The notes below the pieces were generated by a model. It had not been told where the DNA came from and did no database searches. It saw only the letters and a program-made list of their open reading frames with translations. DNA of 11,142 bases from Nitrosopumilaceae archaeon (lineage in GTDB: Archaea; Thermoproteota; Nitrososphaeria; Nitrososphaerales; Nitrosopumilaceae), in contig JAHRAP010000070.1 of the NCBI GenBank assembly GCA_020027255.1, positions 1-11,142 of the forward strand. The letters are read 5' to 3'. A program made the translations under genes and the position numbers. Below are positions 1 to 7,314 of the stretch, in pieces (the stretch's first letter is position 1; each line of letters begins with the position of its first letter).

Positions 1-50
1 CAAATCTAGAAAACTCACAATCTGATTCAGGTATTGTATTATTTAATTAA
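1..50 (+). CDS. 3' end of an unidentified gene (partial)
   Basis: The third frame is open from the left edge and ends in TAA at 48-50, giving a 15-residue tail (NLENSQSDSGIVLFN). The other two plus frames hit stops sooner (TAG at 7-9, TGA at 23-25). The tail is too short to assign a family, and an open stretch this short could occur by chance. The gene would be codirectional with the NusA-like gene, 185 nt upstream of it. Confidence 0.3.
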   Translation, partial: NLENSQSDSGIVLFN

Positions 51-132
51 AACTATTGACATATGCAAATTTTGCACTTATGACAAAAGACGGATTCAAT
101 TATCAAAGCTAGATTTCTGCATGATCATGTGA

Positions 133-186
133 TGTTATCATAATCTCATGTACATTTTGTATATTGGCAATCAGATTATGATAATC
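133..186. repeat. Two copies of a 13-nt dyad; together an inverted repeat
   Basis: Positions 135-146 (TTATCATAATCT) and 173-184 (AGATTATGATAA) are perfect 12-nt reverse complements separated by 26 nt. Each arm is also self-palindromic: GATTATGATAATC at 174-186 is a perfect dyad around G180, and TTATCATAA at 135-143 is a dyad around C139. The dyad centres are 41 bp apart, close to four helical turns. This could be a pair of operator sites or an RNA hairpin. It lies just upstream of the putative promoter of the NusA-like/aspS pair. Confidence 0.55.
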
Positions 187-193
187 ATATTTA

Positions 194-207
194 CGAAAGG
201 ATATATT
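194..207 (+). promoter_or_regulatory. Putative BRE/TATA box of the NusA-like/aspS transcript
   Basis: The purine-rich stretch CGAAAG (194-199) is followed by GATATATT (200-207), which fits an archaeal BRE plus TATA box. The box centre near 203.5 predicts a transcription start about 26 nt downstream, near 230, leaving a leader of about 6 nt before the ATG at 236. A second AT-rich element, TTTATATG at 212-219, would place the start inside the gene and is less likely. Confidence 0.4.
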
Positions 208-235
208 CGACTTTATATGATAGTAATTTTGATAT

Positions 236-757
236 ATGCAGCTACCAATATGCGGATTTGACGCAAAAAATGCAATTCTATGCCCACAATGTGAATCTAG
301 ATTAGATTCTGGTAAAATCACTCAGTCTGATGTTGACGCATCTATTAAATTGGCACAATTGGGAAAAACTAATGCGCAAATAGATAAATTTACATTAACT
401 CAATGCCAAAAACTAGACACTGATTATTTACTATATTTATCCAAAGATGATATACACGTAATTAGACAAAGTCGAACTCTTTATAGATTAATACAAGATT
501 CATTTTCAGGAAAAATTTGGCTAGTTGAAACACAAAGCGAACCCAAAAAATTTATCGAAGATCTATTTTTTCCTACCAAAATAATATCAATTAATTCAGT
601 ATGGGTTCCTGGTGGCATTCAAAAAACACGCGTAATAATATCTGGAAGATGGACAAATAGATTCCCAATTAACATCAATAAAGTAATTAAAATAGTTAAG
701 CTAATCCAAAATTTGGATATTGAAATTGAATTTGAAGAATCTCACAAACAAAAATAA
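236..757 (+). CDS. NusA-like KH-family protein (putative archaeal transcription factor)
   Basis: This 173-residue protein resembles the archaeal NusA-like proteins that often precede aspS. The N-terminus has three cysteines (C6, C16, C19) in a zinc-knuckle-like arrangement (ICGFD, then CPQC), followed by a Lys/Gln-rich helical stretch. The C-terminal half (about 90-170) is KH-like: FIEDLFFPTKI, SVWVPGGIQKT, then a strand-helix-strand ending in EIEFEE. The family is assumed to bind RNA and act in transcription or RNA handling, but its cellular job is not established. An in-frame TGA at 230-232, immediately before the ATG at 236, fixes the start, and the leader is probably very short. Its 3' end overlaps the start of aspS, so the two are probably cotranscribed and translationally coupled. 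Family assignment rests on my recognition of the sequence pattern, not on a search. Confidence 0.7.
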   Translation: MQLPICGFDAKNAILCPQCESRLDSGKITQSDVDASIKLAQLGKTNAQIDKFTLTQCQKLDTDYLLYLSKDDIHVIRQSRTLYRLIQDSFSGKIWLVETQSEPKKFIEDLFFPTKIISINSVWVPGGIQKTRVIISGRWTNRFPININKVIKIVKLIQNLDIEIEFEESHKQK

Positions 758-2036
758 ATTTCAAAGGACCCATTTGATACGTGATGTATCGTCTAAACTA
801 TTGGGTGAATGTTTGATTGTTTATGGATGGATAGAACGTATTATAAAATTAAAAAAATTAACTTTGGCTGTAATCTGTGATAATACAGGAACATTACAAA
901 TAATATTAAATAATGAAATCATAAACTCTGCAGGAATAACTAAAAACAGCGTGATGAAAATAGAAGGAATTCTACAAAAATCTAAATCACATGAATTTGA
1001 TTTTGAATTGAATGTGAAATCTTTTTCAATGATTTCGAAAGCAACATCACATTCTCCACTAGACTCACGTAGTAATATAAGCCATTTGGACACTAGATTA
1101 AATTCACGGGCTCTAGACATGAGAAACCAAAAAACTGTGGCTATATTTAAAATACGTCATAATGTGTTACTATCTATTAGAAAATTTTTAATCGAGCAAA
1201 AATTCATCGAAATAACCACTCCTAAAATTATTGGAAATGCCACTGAAGGCGGCGCAAATTTATTCACTATGAACTATTTTAATAATAATGCGTATCTTGC
1301 TCAAAGCCCTCAATTATACAAAGAACAAATGATGTTAGGACTAGATCGTGTTTTTGAGATAGCTACATTCTATAGAGCTGAAAAATCTCACACGTTAAAA
1401 CATTTGAATGAATTCACTAGCGTGGATATTGAAGGTGCATTTATTGATTATTCTGATGTGATGAATTTAATAGAAGCAGCAATTAAAAAAATATATGATT
1501 ATATAATCAATAATTGCAAGTCTGAAATTGATATTGTTAATCCTAAACTACAGAATTTACAACATACTAATTTTAAAAGATTTACATATTCACAAATTTT
1601 GGAAAAATTACAAAATAATGATATCAAAATAGAATTTGGCAATGATTTATTGGACTCGCACCTTAAATTAATTGGAAACATGCATAAGGAATTCTATTTT
1701 ATAACAGACTGGCCATTATCTCTAAAACCATTTTATATACAGGAGCAATACGATTGTAGTGAATTATCTCAATCTTTTGATCTTCAATATTCAGATATCG
1801 AAATTTCTTCTGGTGGTACTAGGCTATATGACTCACAAAAACTAAAGAACAGAATGATCTCCCAAAATATAGATCCAACTGATTTCGTGAATCATTTAAA
1901 TGTATTTGATTGGGGCATGCCTCCACATGCTGGATGTGGCATGGGGCTTGACAGATTGATGATGGTGTTGATTGATACAAACAATATCAGAGAAGCTGTG
2001 CTGTATCCACGAGATCCAAATAGATTACACCCATAA
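720..2036 (+). CDS. aspS: Aspartyl-tRNA synthetase (archaeal type)
   Basis: This cytosolic class II enzyme charges tRNA-Asp, and in many archaea also tRNA-Asn, with aspartate. Counted from TTG 720 it has 438 residues, usual for archaeal AspRS. The order is: an N-terminal OB-fold anticodon domain (about 16-105, with RTH at 16-18 and GWIER at 36-40), motif 1 around P168, the flipping loop ATEGGANLF (174-182), QSPQLYKEQM (195-204), motif 2 (FEIATFYRAE, 212-221, then HLNEF) and motif 3 (GMGLDRLMM, 407-415, R412). The catalytic core is intact. The OB-fold is divergent: the loop after GW lacks the usual RDxG. No ATG start exists. In-frame options are TTG at 720, 726, 732 and 774. The first three overlap the upstream gene, and 774 would lose the conserved RTH. 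The longest start is listed; 732 is about as good. It is convergent with leuB. Confidence 0.93.
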   Translation: MKLNLKNLTNKNKFQRTHLIRDVSSKLLGECLIVYGWIERIIKLKKLTLAVICDNTGTLQIILNNEIINSAGITKNSVMKIEGILQKSKSHEFDFELNVKSFSMISKATSHSPLDSRSNISHLDTRLNSRALDMRNQKTVAIFKIRHNVLLSIRKFLIEQKFIEITTPKIIGNATEGGANLFTMNYFNNNAYLAQSPQLYKEQMMLGLDRVFEIATFYRAEKSHTLKHLNEFTSVDIEGAFIDYSDVMNLIEAAIKKIYDYIINNCKSEIDIVNPKLQNLQHTNFKRFTYSQILEKLQNNDIKIEFGNDLLDSHLKLIGNMHKEFYFITDWPLSLKPFYIQEQYDCSELSQSFDLQYSDIEISSGGTRLYDSQKLKNRMISQNIDPTDFVNHLNVFDWGMPPHAGCGMGLDRLMMVLIDTNNIREAVLYPRDPNRLHP

Positions 2037-2048
2037 TATGTAACATGA

Positions 2049-2060
2049 TTTAATTTTATT
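2049..2060 (+). terminator. Possible T-rich terminator of aspS
   Basis: A T-rich tract (TTTAATTTTATT) begins 13 nt after the aspS stop, inside the 67-nt space before the convergent leuB 3' end. Archaeal termination often occurs at T-rich tracts without a hairpin. I see no strong stem here, and in such AT-rich DNA the tract has limited weight. Confidence 0.25.
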
Positions 2061-2103
2061 AGTTAAATATCAAAATATCTATTAACGATCTTCTGTTTAC
2101 ATC

Positions 2104-3120
2104 TTAAATCCTATTAATTACTTCCTTGGTAAATTCCACAGTCGTATAATTACCGCCTATATCTTTTGTTTTTATATTTTTTTGCACTGTTTCGTAAATT
2201 ACATTTTCTAATCTTTGTGCTACGAAAACAGCTTCTCGATCGTCATACTTTGTACTAATCCAATCTAACATCATTTTTGTTGATAACATGATAGATACCG
2301 GATTTGCAATTTTTTTACCAGCTATGTCAAATGCTGCTCCATGTATGGGTTCAAATAATGCATACTTATCTCCAATATTTGCACTAGGCGCTATTCCAAG
2401 GCTGCCAGAAATCTGTGCAGCTTCATCAGATAATATATCTCCAAACATGTTCGTTGTTACTATGACATCAAATTTTTCAGGATTACGTATAATATTCATA
2501 GCGCATGCATCTACATACATAGATTCAAATTTTATATTATTGTGTGATCTTGATATTTCTTCACATGTTTTAACAAATAAACCATCTGTTTTTCTCATTA
2601 CATTTGATTTATGTACGCAAGTAACTTTATTTAATATATTTCTAGATTTGGCTATATTACATGCATATGTAGCAATTTTCTTAGATGCTATTTTAGAAAC
2701 TAATCTTATAGCTATCGCTGCATCATCATTTATATAAAATTCATTTCCCATGTATAGATCTTCGGTATTTTCTCTCACAATTACGAAGTCAACATTATTT
2801 TTTAATGCTGACATATTAGGATATGACTTGATCGGTCTTACATTTGCATATAAATTCAATTTTTGTCTTAAAAAAACAATTACGTCAGATGCACTTTCTC
2901 CAACTGGAGCTTTTAGACATGCTGTTGATTTTTTAATAGACGAAATTGTTTCAGTTGGTAATGCATGCCCAGTTTTATTTAGTACACGATCTCCGGCCTC
3001 CAATTTATCTATGGTAAATTTTAACATGAACCTATCATTTATTGTTTCTAATATTGAAATAGCAGACTCTGAAATTTCAGGTCCTATACCATCTCCAGTT
3101 ATCAACGAGATATTGTACAT
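2104..3120 (-). CDS. leuB: 3-isopropylmalate dehydrogenase
   Basis: This enzyme oxidises and decarboxylates 3-isopropylmalate to 2-oxoisocaproate, the last specific step before leucine transamination. The 338-residue protein has the full beta-decarboxylating dehydrogenase pattern: GDGIGPE (9-15), substrate-binding R85, R95 and R116, the VRENTEDLY segment (115-123), catalytic Y123 and K171, metal-binding D204, D228 and D232, and GSLGIAPSANIG (239-250). The HGAAFDIAGK segment (260-269) keeps D265 where NAD-dependent IPMDHs have their cofactor-determining Asp. Its overall wording closely resembles Sulfolobus-type IPMDH. Homoisocitrate or isocitrate dehydrogenase is the main alternative, but the position directly after leuA favours leuB. 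It is the last gene of the ilv-leu operon, starting 9 nt after the leuA stop. The ATG has a weak GTGAT Shine-Dalgarno-like stretch just upstream. Confidence 0.9.
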   Translation of the reverse strand: MYNISLITGDGIGPEISESAISILETINDRFMLKFTIDKLEAGDRVLNKTGHALPTETISSIKKSTACLKAPVGESASDVIVFLRQKLNLYANVRPIKSYPNMSALKNNVDFVIVRENTEDLYMGNEFYINDDAAIAIRLVSKIASKKIATYACNIAKSRNILNKVTCVHKSNVMRKTDGLFVKTCEEISRSHNNIKFESMYVDACAMNIIRNPEKFDVIVTTNMFGDILSDEAAQISGSLGIAPSANIGDKYALFEPIHGAAFDIAGKKIANPVSIMLSTKMMLDWISTKYDDREAVFVAQRLENVIYETVQKNIKTKDIGGNYTTVEFTKEVINRI

Positions 3121-3129
3121 GAAATCACT

Positions 3130-4626
3130 TCAATTTGTTTTTTTTAACATGATTTTATTTATGCCGTCTATCATTGCTTTAACACTAGTTGTTACTATAT
3201 CTTCGCCTATGTATTTTGATGATATGTTATTATTATGAGTGTCTTCTATTTTTATAGTGACTTCGCATAATGCATTAGATCCTCCAGAAATAGATGCCAG
3301 TTTATACTCTTTTATATATAATTGTGAAATCTTCCCAGTTATTTTTTGGATTGCATTCAAAGATGCATCTACTGGACCAACTCCATAATCTGTAGCAAAA
3401 AAATCTTTACCATTGATATTTAATTTAACAAATGCATACGGCATAGTTCCAATTCCAGTAGACACTGAAAACCCTATTAGCTTTACGAGTTTGTTTTCTT
3501 TATATTGACCAATAGTTTCATTAGCTATAGTAAATAACTCAGTATCTGTAATTTGTTTACCTTGATCACATATGTTTTTTATTTTATTGAGAATAATCTT
3601 AGTTTGTGTGGAATTAGGCTTCATATTATAATCTTTCAACATAAAATTTATGCCGTGTATTCCTGCATGCTTCCCAACAGTCAACCATCTATTTCTTCCA
3701 ACTAGTTCTGGACTTATTGGTTCATAAGTTAAAGGATTATTCAATATGCCATGTGTGTGTATTCCAGATTCGTGGCTAAATGCATTGTCCCCTACAATTG
3801 CTTTATTAGGTTGTACTGGAACTTTAACCAATTTGGAAATATATTTTGATGTATCATACAATAATTCTGTTTTAATATTAGTATTCAGTTTTTTGTCAAA
3901 TTGCAAACATTTTAAGGCCATTACTAATTCCTCTAAAGGTGTATTCCCAGCTCTTTCCCCTATTCCATTAATTGTTACATGTGCACATTTTGCACCATTT
4001 TGTATAGATGATATTGTATTGGCTACAGCAAGTCCAAAATCATCATGACAATGTATGCTAATTGGAAGTCTAGTTATATCGACTGCATCTTTTGTAATCT
4101 CTCCTATATATTGTGGTGTGGCATATCCTACAGTATCTGGTATATCTATTATATTGGCACCAGATTCTGCAACTGTTTTAAACATTTTTTTGAGAAAATT
4201 ACGTTCTGTTCTTGTAGCATCTTCTGCAGAAAATTCTATTTTCAGACCATATGATTTACTATATTCTATGGTTTCTATAGCTTTTTCAATAACTTGTTTG
4301 CGTGTGAGTCTTAATTTATATTTTAAATGAATATCTGAGGTAGCTATAAACATATGTACATAATTAAGACCAGCGTTTACAACTGCGTCTATATCTTTCT
4401 TATTTGTACGAGCTAAACCGCATATTTCTGCAGCTAGATTCTCTTTGGTTATCAGTTTGATAGCTTGACTTTCTCCATTTGAAATTATCGGGAATCCAGC
4501 TTCAATTACATCAACGCCTAACCCATCTAATTTTTTAGCTATGCTTAATTTTTGCGTTGGTGATAATGCAACTCCTGGAGTTTGTTCACCGTCACGTAAT
4601 GTTGTATCAAAAATTTTAATGTTCAT
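3130..4626 (-). CDS. leuA: 2-isopropylmalate synthase (LeuA family)
   Basis: LeuA condenses 2-oxoisovalerate with acetyl-CoA, the committed step of leucine synthesis. In this 498-residue protein the HMGL-like TIM barrel carries FDTTLRDGEQTPGV (6-19, metal ligand D7, catalytic R11), SAEDATRTE (133-141), the metal-binding HCHDDFG (192-198) and NGIGERAGNTPLEE (220-233). A linker with HESGIH (285-290) follows. The C-terminal LeuA dimer/regulatory domain is about 378-496, with GPVDASLNAIQ and GEDIVTTSVKAM, and implies leucine feedback inhibition. Citramalate synthase and homocitrate synthase are close relatives. Position between ilvBN and leuB favours isopropylmalate synthase, but substrate choice cannot be proven from sequence. 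The ATG lies inside the end of ilvN (11-nt overlap), which suggests translational coupling. LeuC and LeuD are not in the window. Confidence 0.88.
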   Translation of the reverse strand: MNIKIFDTTLRDGEQTPGVALSPTQKLSIAKKLDGLGVDVIEAGFPIISNGESQAIKLITKENLAAEICGLARTNKKDIDAVVNAGLNYVHMFIATSDIHLKYKLRLTRKQVIEKAIETIEYSKSYGLKIEFSAEDATRTERNFLKKMFKTVAESGANIIDIPDTVGYATPQYIGEITKDAVDITRLPISIHCHDDFGLAVANTISSIQNGAKCAHVTINGIGERAGNTPLEELVMALKCLQFDKKLNTNIKTELLYDTSKYISKLVKVPVQPNKAIVGDNAFSHESGIHTHGILNNPLTYEPISPELVGRNRWLTVGKHAGIHGINFMLKDYNMKPNSTQTKIILNKIKNICDQGKQITDTELFTIANETIGQYKENKLVKLIGFSVSTGIGTMPYAFVKLNINGKDFFATDYGVGPVDASLNAIQKITGKISQLYIKEYKLASISGGSNALCEVTIKIEDTHNNNISSKYIGEDIVTTSVKAMIDGINKIMLKKTN

Positions 4627-5095
4627 TATTCTCTAAAGCTACTATTCCAGTTCTTGCTGTTTCTAAAATTTTATATATTTTTAATTTTTCTTCAAATGAA
4701 TTTATTGTGCTAGGTTCTTCGGTTAATTCAATTATGATTGAATTTTTTCCTTCATAGATTCTGCTATTATATTCATTTGATAATTTATTTAATTCTTCTA
4801 GATCTGATTTATTGCTTTTCAGTATTTTAAATAAAATCGTTTCTTTATATACACTTTTGTTTTGGTTTAACCGCTTTACTTCGATAGTATCTATCATTTT
4901 ATTAATTTGTTTGACTAGCTGTTGAATTTGTTTTTCATTGCAATTTGTAGCTATGGTCATTCTAGAAAAGTTATGATCCATTGTACCTCCAACAAAAATA
5001 TTTTCTATATTGAAATTCCTAGATCTAAATAAGTGCGTAATCTTGAACAAAATGCCTGGTTTGTTCTCCACTAATATTGATAAAATTGTATACAT
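4616..5095 (-). CDS. ilvN: Acetolactate synthase small (regulatory) subunit
   Basis: This is the regulatory subunit of acetohydroxyacid synthase. It binds branched-chain amino acids and stimulates and feedback-regulates IlvB. The protein has 159 residues, the usual length. The N-terminal ACT domain (about 2-75) has the diagnostic start SILVENKPGILFKITHLF followed by RNFNIENI. The C-terminal small-subunit domain (about 80-157) includes ETILFKI and EGKNSIIIELT, and ends in a helix with TARTGIVAL. It begins 10 nt after the ilvB stop and overlaps leuA by 11 nt, so the three are almost certainly translated from one message. The family is also called ilvH. Confidence 0.92.
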   Translation of the reverse strand: MYTILSILVENKPGILFKITHLFRSRNFNIENIFVGGTMDHNFSRMTIATNCNEKQIQQLVKQINKMIDTIEVKRLNQNKSVYKETILFKILKSNKSDLEELNKLSNEYNSRIYEGKNSIIIELTEEPSTINSFEEKLKIYKILETARTGIVALENNEH

Positions 5096-5105
5096 TTTCT
5101 TATTA

Positions 5106-6794
5106 CTATGATGGTAACATCATATCTTTTAATGATGTTCCTGGAGCTACAAACGGTAATACATCTTCCTCCGGGTCTATCGGTATATCAATCACTGTAG
5201 CTATATTGCTTTTAAGACCTGTTTTTATTGCCTTCTCTAATTGATCCAGTGAATGTACTCTTATTCCTTGAGCTCCGTACGATTCAGCTAATTTCACATA
5301 ATCTGGGCAATTTTGAAGGTCTATTCCTATCATACGTCTATTATAAAATGTTCTTTGCCATTGTGCGACCATGCCTAAAGAAAAATTATTTATTAAAAAT
5401 ACAATAACTGGAATATCCTCTAATACTGATGTCGCCAAAGAGTTTTCGGTCATGTTGAAACTTCCATCACCAGCTATATCTACAACTGGGACATTAGGTG
5501 CTGCTACTTTTGCACCTATAGCTGCAGGAAACCCCCACCCCATAGTGCCTAAGCCTGTCGAACTAAAAAAAGTTCCTGGTTTTATAACATCAAAAAATAA
5601 TGAGGCCCACATCTGGTGCTGTCCTACTTCTGTAGTGACTATTGCATTCTTAGGTAGCACACTGCGTAATTTTCTTAAAATTCTTGCAGCGCTCATTTCT
5701 CCAGGATGAATTTTTAAATTATCTCTCCAATATGCTTTTACTTCTTTGACATGCTTCATCCATTCACTATTTATTACTTTTTGTAATTTTTTTTGTAGTA
5801 TTAACTTGATCATAATTCGTAATGATGTTTGTACGTTGCCAACTATCGCTATGTTGGTAGTTTGATTTTTACCTATTTCTGCAGGATCTACATCCATATG
5901 TATTATTTTAAGTTTTTTTTCAAATTCATCGAACGTTCCTACAGAACGATCTGAGAATCTGGTTCCTATAGCTAATACGCAATCTACTTCAGTCATAAGT
6001 TTATTGGCTTCAGCATGTCCGTGCATTCCTATAGGTCCTAAAGATAAAGGATGATTCTCAGGGAAAGATCCTTTTCCTTTAAATGTTGTAACTACTGGTA
6101 TAGTTAATAATTCGGCAATTGATTGTAATTCTGCAAATGAGGACGATATGATAACTCCTCCTCCGGCTAAAATCATTGGTTTTTTAGATGATAATATCAT
6201 CCCGATAGCTTTTTCTATTTGTATAACATCTGGTACAATCCATGGGTTGTATCCTTTTATCTTGAATTTAACTGCTAAATCCATCTCAGCTTCGTTTTGT
6301 TGTACATCTTTTGGTATGTCTATTAACACTGGTCCAGGTCTACCAGTCTCAGCTATGTAAAAACTTTTTTTGACTGTGAGTGGAATCTCAGATGCATGCC
6401 TCGGTTGAAATGAATATTTGACAACTGGATTTGACATTCCTATTATATCACTTTCTTGGAATGCATCTTTACCAATCATATTAATTGGTACTTGACCTGT
6501 TATTGCTATCATAGGTACAGAATCTGCTTGTGCTGTAGCTATACCTGTTAATATATTTGTGGCGCCAGGACCTGACGTGGCAAAACAAACTCCAGCTTTT
6601 CTACTAACTCGACCAAAACCATCTGCCATATGAGATGCTGATTGTTCATGACGTACTAAAATATGACGTATATTGCTTTTAAATAATTCATCATACATAG
6701 GTAAATTTGCCCCTCCAGGTAATCCAAATACTTGTCTCACGCCTTGTTCTTCTAAAGCTAACATTAGAGATTTAGCGCCAGATATGTTATTCAT
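5106..6794 (-). CDS. ilvB: Acetolactate synthase large (catalytic) subunit
   Basis: This thiamine diphosphate enzyme joins two pyruvates, or pyruvate and 2-oxobutyrate, in the first common step of valine, leucine and isoleucine synthesis. At 562 residues it is a normal length. The N-terminal Pyr domain has FGLPGGAN (23-30), the cofactor-activating E50 in RHEQ, and FATSGPGATN (71-80). The middle FAD-type domain has LAGGGV (209-214) and GTRFSDR (277-283). The C-terminal PP domain carries the ThDP/Mg motif GDGSF (442-446) to NN (469-470). KDAFQE (109-114) and VAQWQ (476-480, W479) match AHAS rather than other ThDP enzymes. It is the first gene of the ilvB-ilvN-leuA-leuB operon. The ATG at 6794 lies about 9 nt after the start site predicted from an upstream TATA-like box, with no clear Shine-Dalgarno site. 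Confidence 0.95.
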   Translation of the reverse strand: MNNISGAKSLMLALEEQGVRQVFGLPGGANLPMYDELFKSNIRHILVRHEQSASHMADGFGRVSRKAGVCFATSGPGATNILTGIATAQADSVPMIAITGQVPINMIGKDAFQESDIIGMSNPVVKYSFQPRHASEIPLTVKKSFYIAETGRPGPVLIDIPKDVQQNEAEMDLAVKFKIKGYNPWIVPDVIQIEKAIGMILSSKKPMILAGGGVIISSSFAELQSIAELLTIPVVTTFKGKGSFPENHPLSLGPIGMHGHAEANKLMTEVDCVLAIGTRFSDRSVGTFDEFEKKLKIIHMDVDPAEIGKNQTTNIAIVGNVQTSLRIMIKLILQKKLQKVINSEWMKHVKEVKAYWRDNLKIHPGEMSAARILRKLRSVLPKNAIVTTEVGQHQMWASLFFDVIKPGTFFSSTGLGTMGWGFPAAIGAKVAAPNVPVVDIAGDGSFNMTENSLATSVLEDIPVIVFLINNFSLGMVAQWQRTFYNRRMIGIDLQNCPDYVKLAESYGAQGIRVHSLDQLEKAIKTGLKSNIATVIDIPIDPEEDVLPFVAPGTSLKDMMLPS

Positions 6795-6825
6795 TGTTAA
6801 CAGAATAAATCATAATTTTAACTAT

Positions 6826-6838
6826 TAATATATTTCAT
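6826..6838 (-). promoter_or_regulatory. Putative BRE/TATA promoter of the ilv-leu operon
   Basis: Read on the minus strand, ATGAAATATATTA is a good archaeal BRE (ATGAAA) plus TATA (ATATATTA) match. The box centre near 6829.5 predicts a start near 6803, about 9 nt before the ilvB ATG. It forms the left half of an imperfect dyad shared with the divergent promoter. Confidence 0.5.
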
Positions 6839-6875
6839 CAAATCACTAAATCTATAAGTGGATTATATGAAAATA
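6831..6875. repeat. Imperfect inverted repeat in the ilvB / NTF2-like divergent promoter region
   Basis: The left arm 6831-6847 and right arm 6857-6875 are imperfect reverse complements around a 9-nt spacer, with two mismatches and two single-base gaps. The shared core is TATTT(T)CAT on one side and ATGAAAATA on the other, with CACT/AGTG at the centre. The outer parts coincide with the two predicted promoter elements. The symmetry may be mirrored promoters, a regulator site, or both. Confidence 0.4.
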
Positions 6876-6878
6876 AAT
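6867..6878 (+). promoter_or_regulatory. Putative promoter of the NTF2-like gene
   Basis: ATGAAAATAAAT gives a BRE-like ATGAAA followed by a weak TATA-like AATAAAT. The centre near 6874.5 predicts a start near 6901, about 9 nt before the ATG at 6910, mirroring the ilvB side. The TATA match is poor, so confidence is low. Confidence 0.3.
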
Positions 6879-6909
6879 AACATTAAAAATTCTATTTAGT
6901 TAATGAATA

Positions 6910-7311
6910 ATGTTGAATGATAAAGAAAAACTATCTGAAATAATAAAGATGTTTTTTGACGCAGGTAAAACTAAAAACTTACGCGTATTATACAATATAC
7001 AATCTCAAGGCTCAATTTTTTCTAGTTTCAGTGACACAAGACCACGTGATTTGAAGGATTTCACTACCACTATTGCATTAGAAGAATTGAAATTCGCTAA
7101 TATTTCAGACTATGATTATGAAATTCAAAATCTAAAAATTACTTTATTAGATAATTTTGCAGTAGCAGCATTTGAATTATATCAACACGGCATATTGATA
7201 GATAATACGATTTATAGCTGCAAAACAATTTCTTCGCATGTTAGATCCACATTTGTATTTTCTAAAAAACCCACATGGAAAATAATACATACGCACATGT
7301 CTGAATTCTAA
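6910..7311 (+). CDS. NTF2/SnoaL-like small protein
   Basis: This 133-residue protein has the pattern of the NTF2-like/SnoaL-like (ketosteroid isomerase-type) cone fold: an N-terminal helix (LSEIIKMFFDAGKTKNL), a central strand region (about 55-105, with ALEELKFANISDYDYEIQNLKI then AVAAFELY), and the typical final strand WKIIHTHMS (about 122-130). Members bind small hydrophobic ligands or act as isomerases or hydrolases, or only as scaffolds. No specific catalytic set can be read here, so function is unknown. It has no signal peptide or membrane segment. It is divergent from the ilv-leu operon, and its stop is only 3 nt from the stop of the convergent aldolase gene. Confidence 0.7.
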   Translation: MLNDKEKLSEIIKMFFDAGKTKNLRVLYNIQSQGSIFSSFSDTRPRDLKDFTTTIALEELKFANISDYDYEIQNLKITLLDNFAVAAFELYQHGILIDNTIYSCKTISSHVRSTFVFSKKPTWKIIHTHMSEF

Positions 7312-7314
7312 TCT

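Noticed and set aside
63..112. Two tiny plus-strand open frames (ATG at 63 with 6 codons; ATG at 80 with 10 codons)
   Set aside because: They are too short and show no coding signal; such frames are frequent by chance.
109..321. 70-codon minus-strand open frame over the leader and the start of the NusA-like gene
   Set aside because: It is antisense to a better-supported gene, its composition (His/Ile/Asn-rich, no motif) looks like a shadow frame, and it spans the palindromic leader.
763..776. AAAGGA five nt before TTG 774 as the real aspS ribosome site
   Set aside because: The same bases encode part of the RTH tripeptide conserved in archaeal AspRS, so the match is probably incidental. It is kept as an open alternative in the start finding.
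2288..3238. Plus-strand frames of 149 and 162 codons across leuB and the end of leuA
   Set aside because: They are mirror frames of well-supported genes with no recognisable domain.
5371..5709. 112-codon plus-strand frame inside ilvB
   Set aside because: It is antisense to the conserved ThDP-binding domain, and its apparent order is imposed by that domain.
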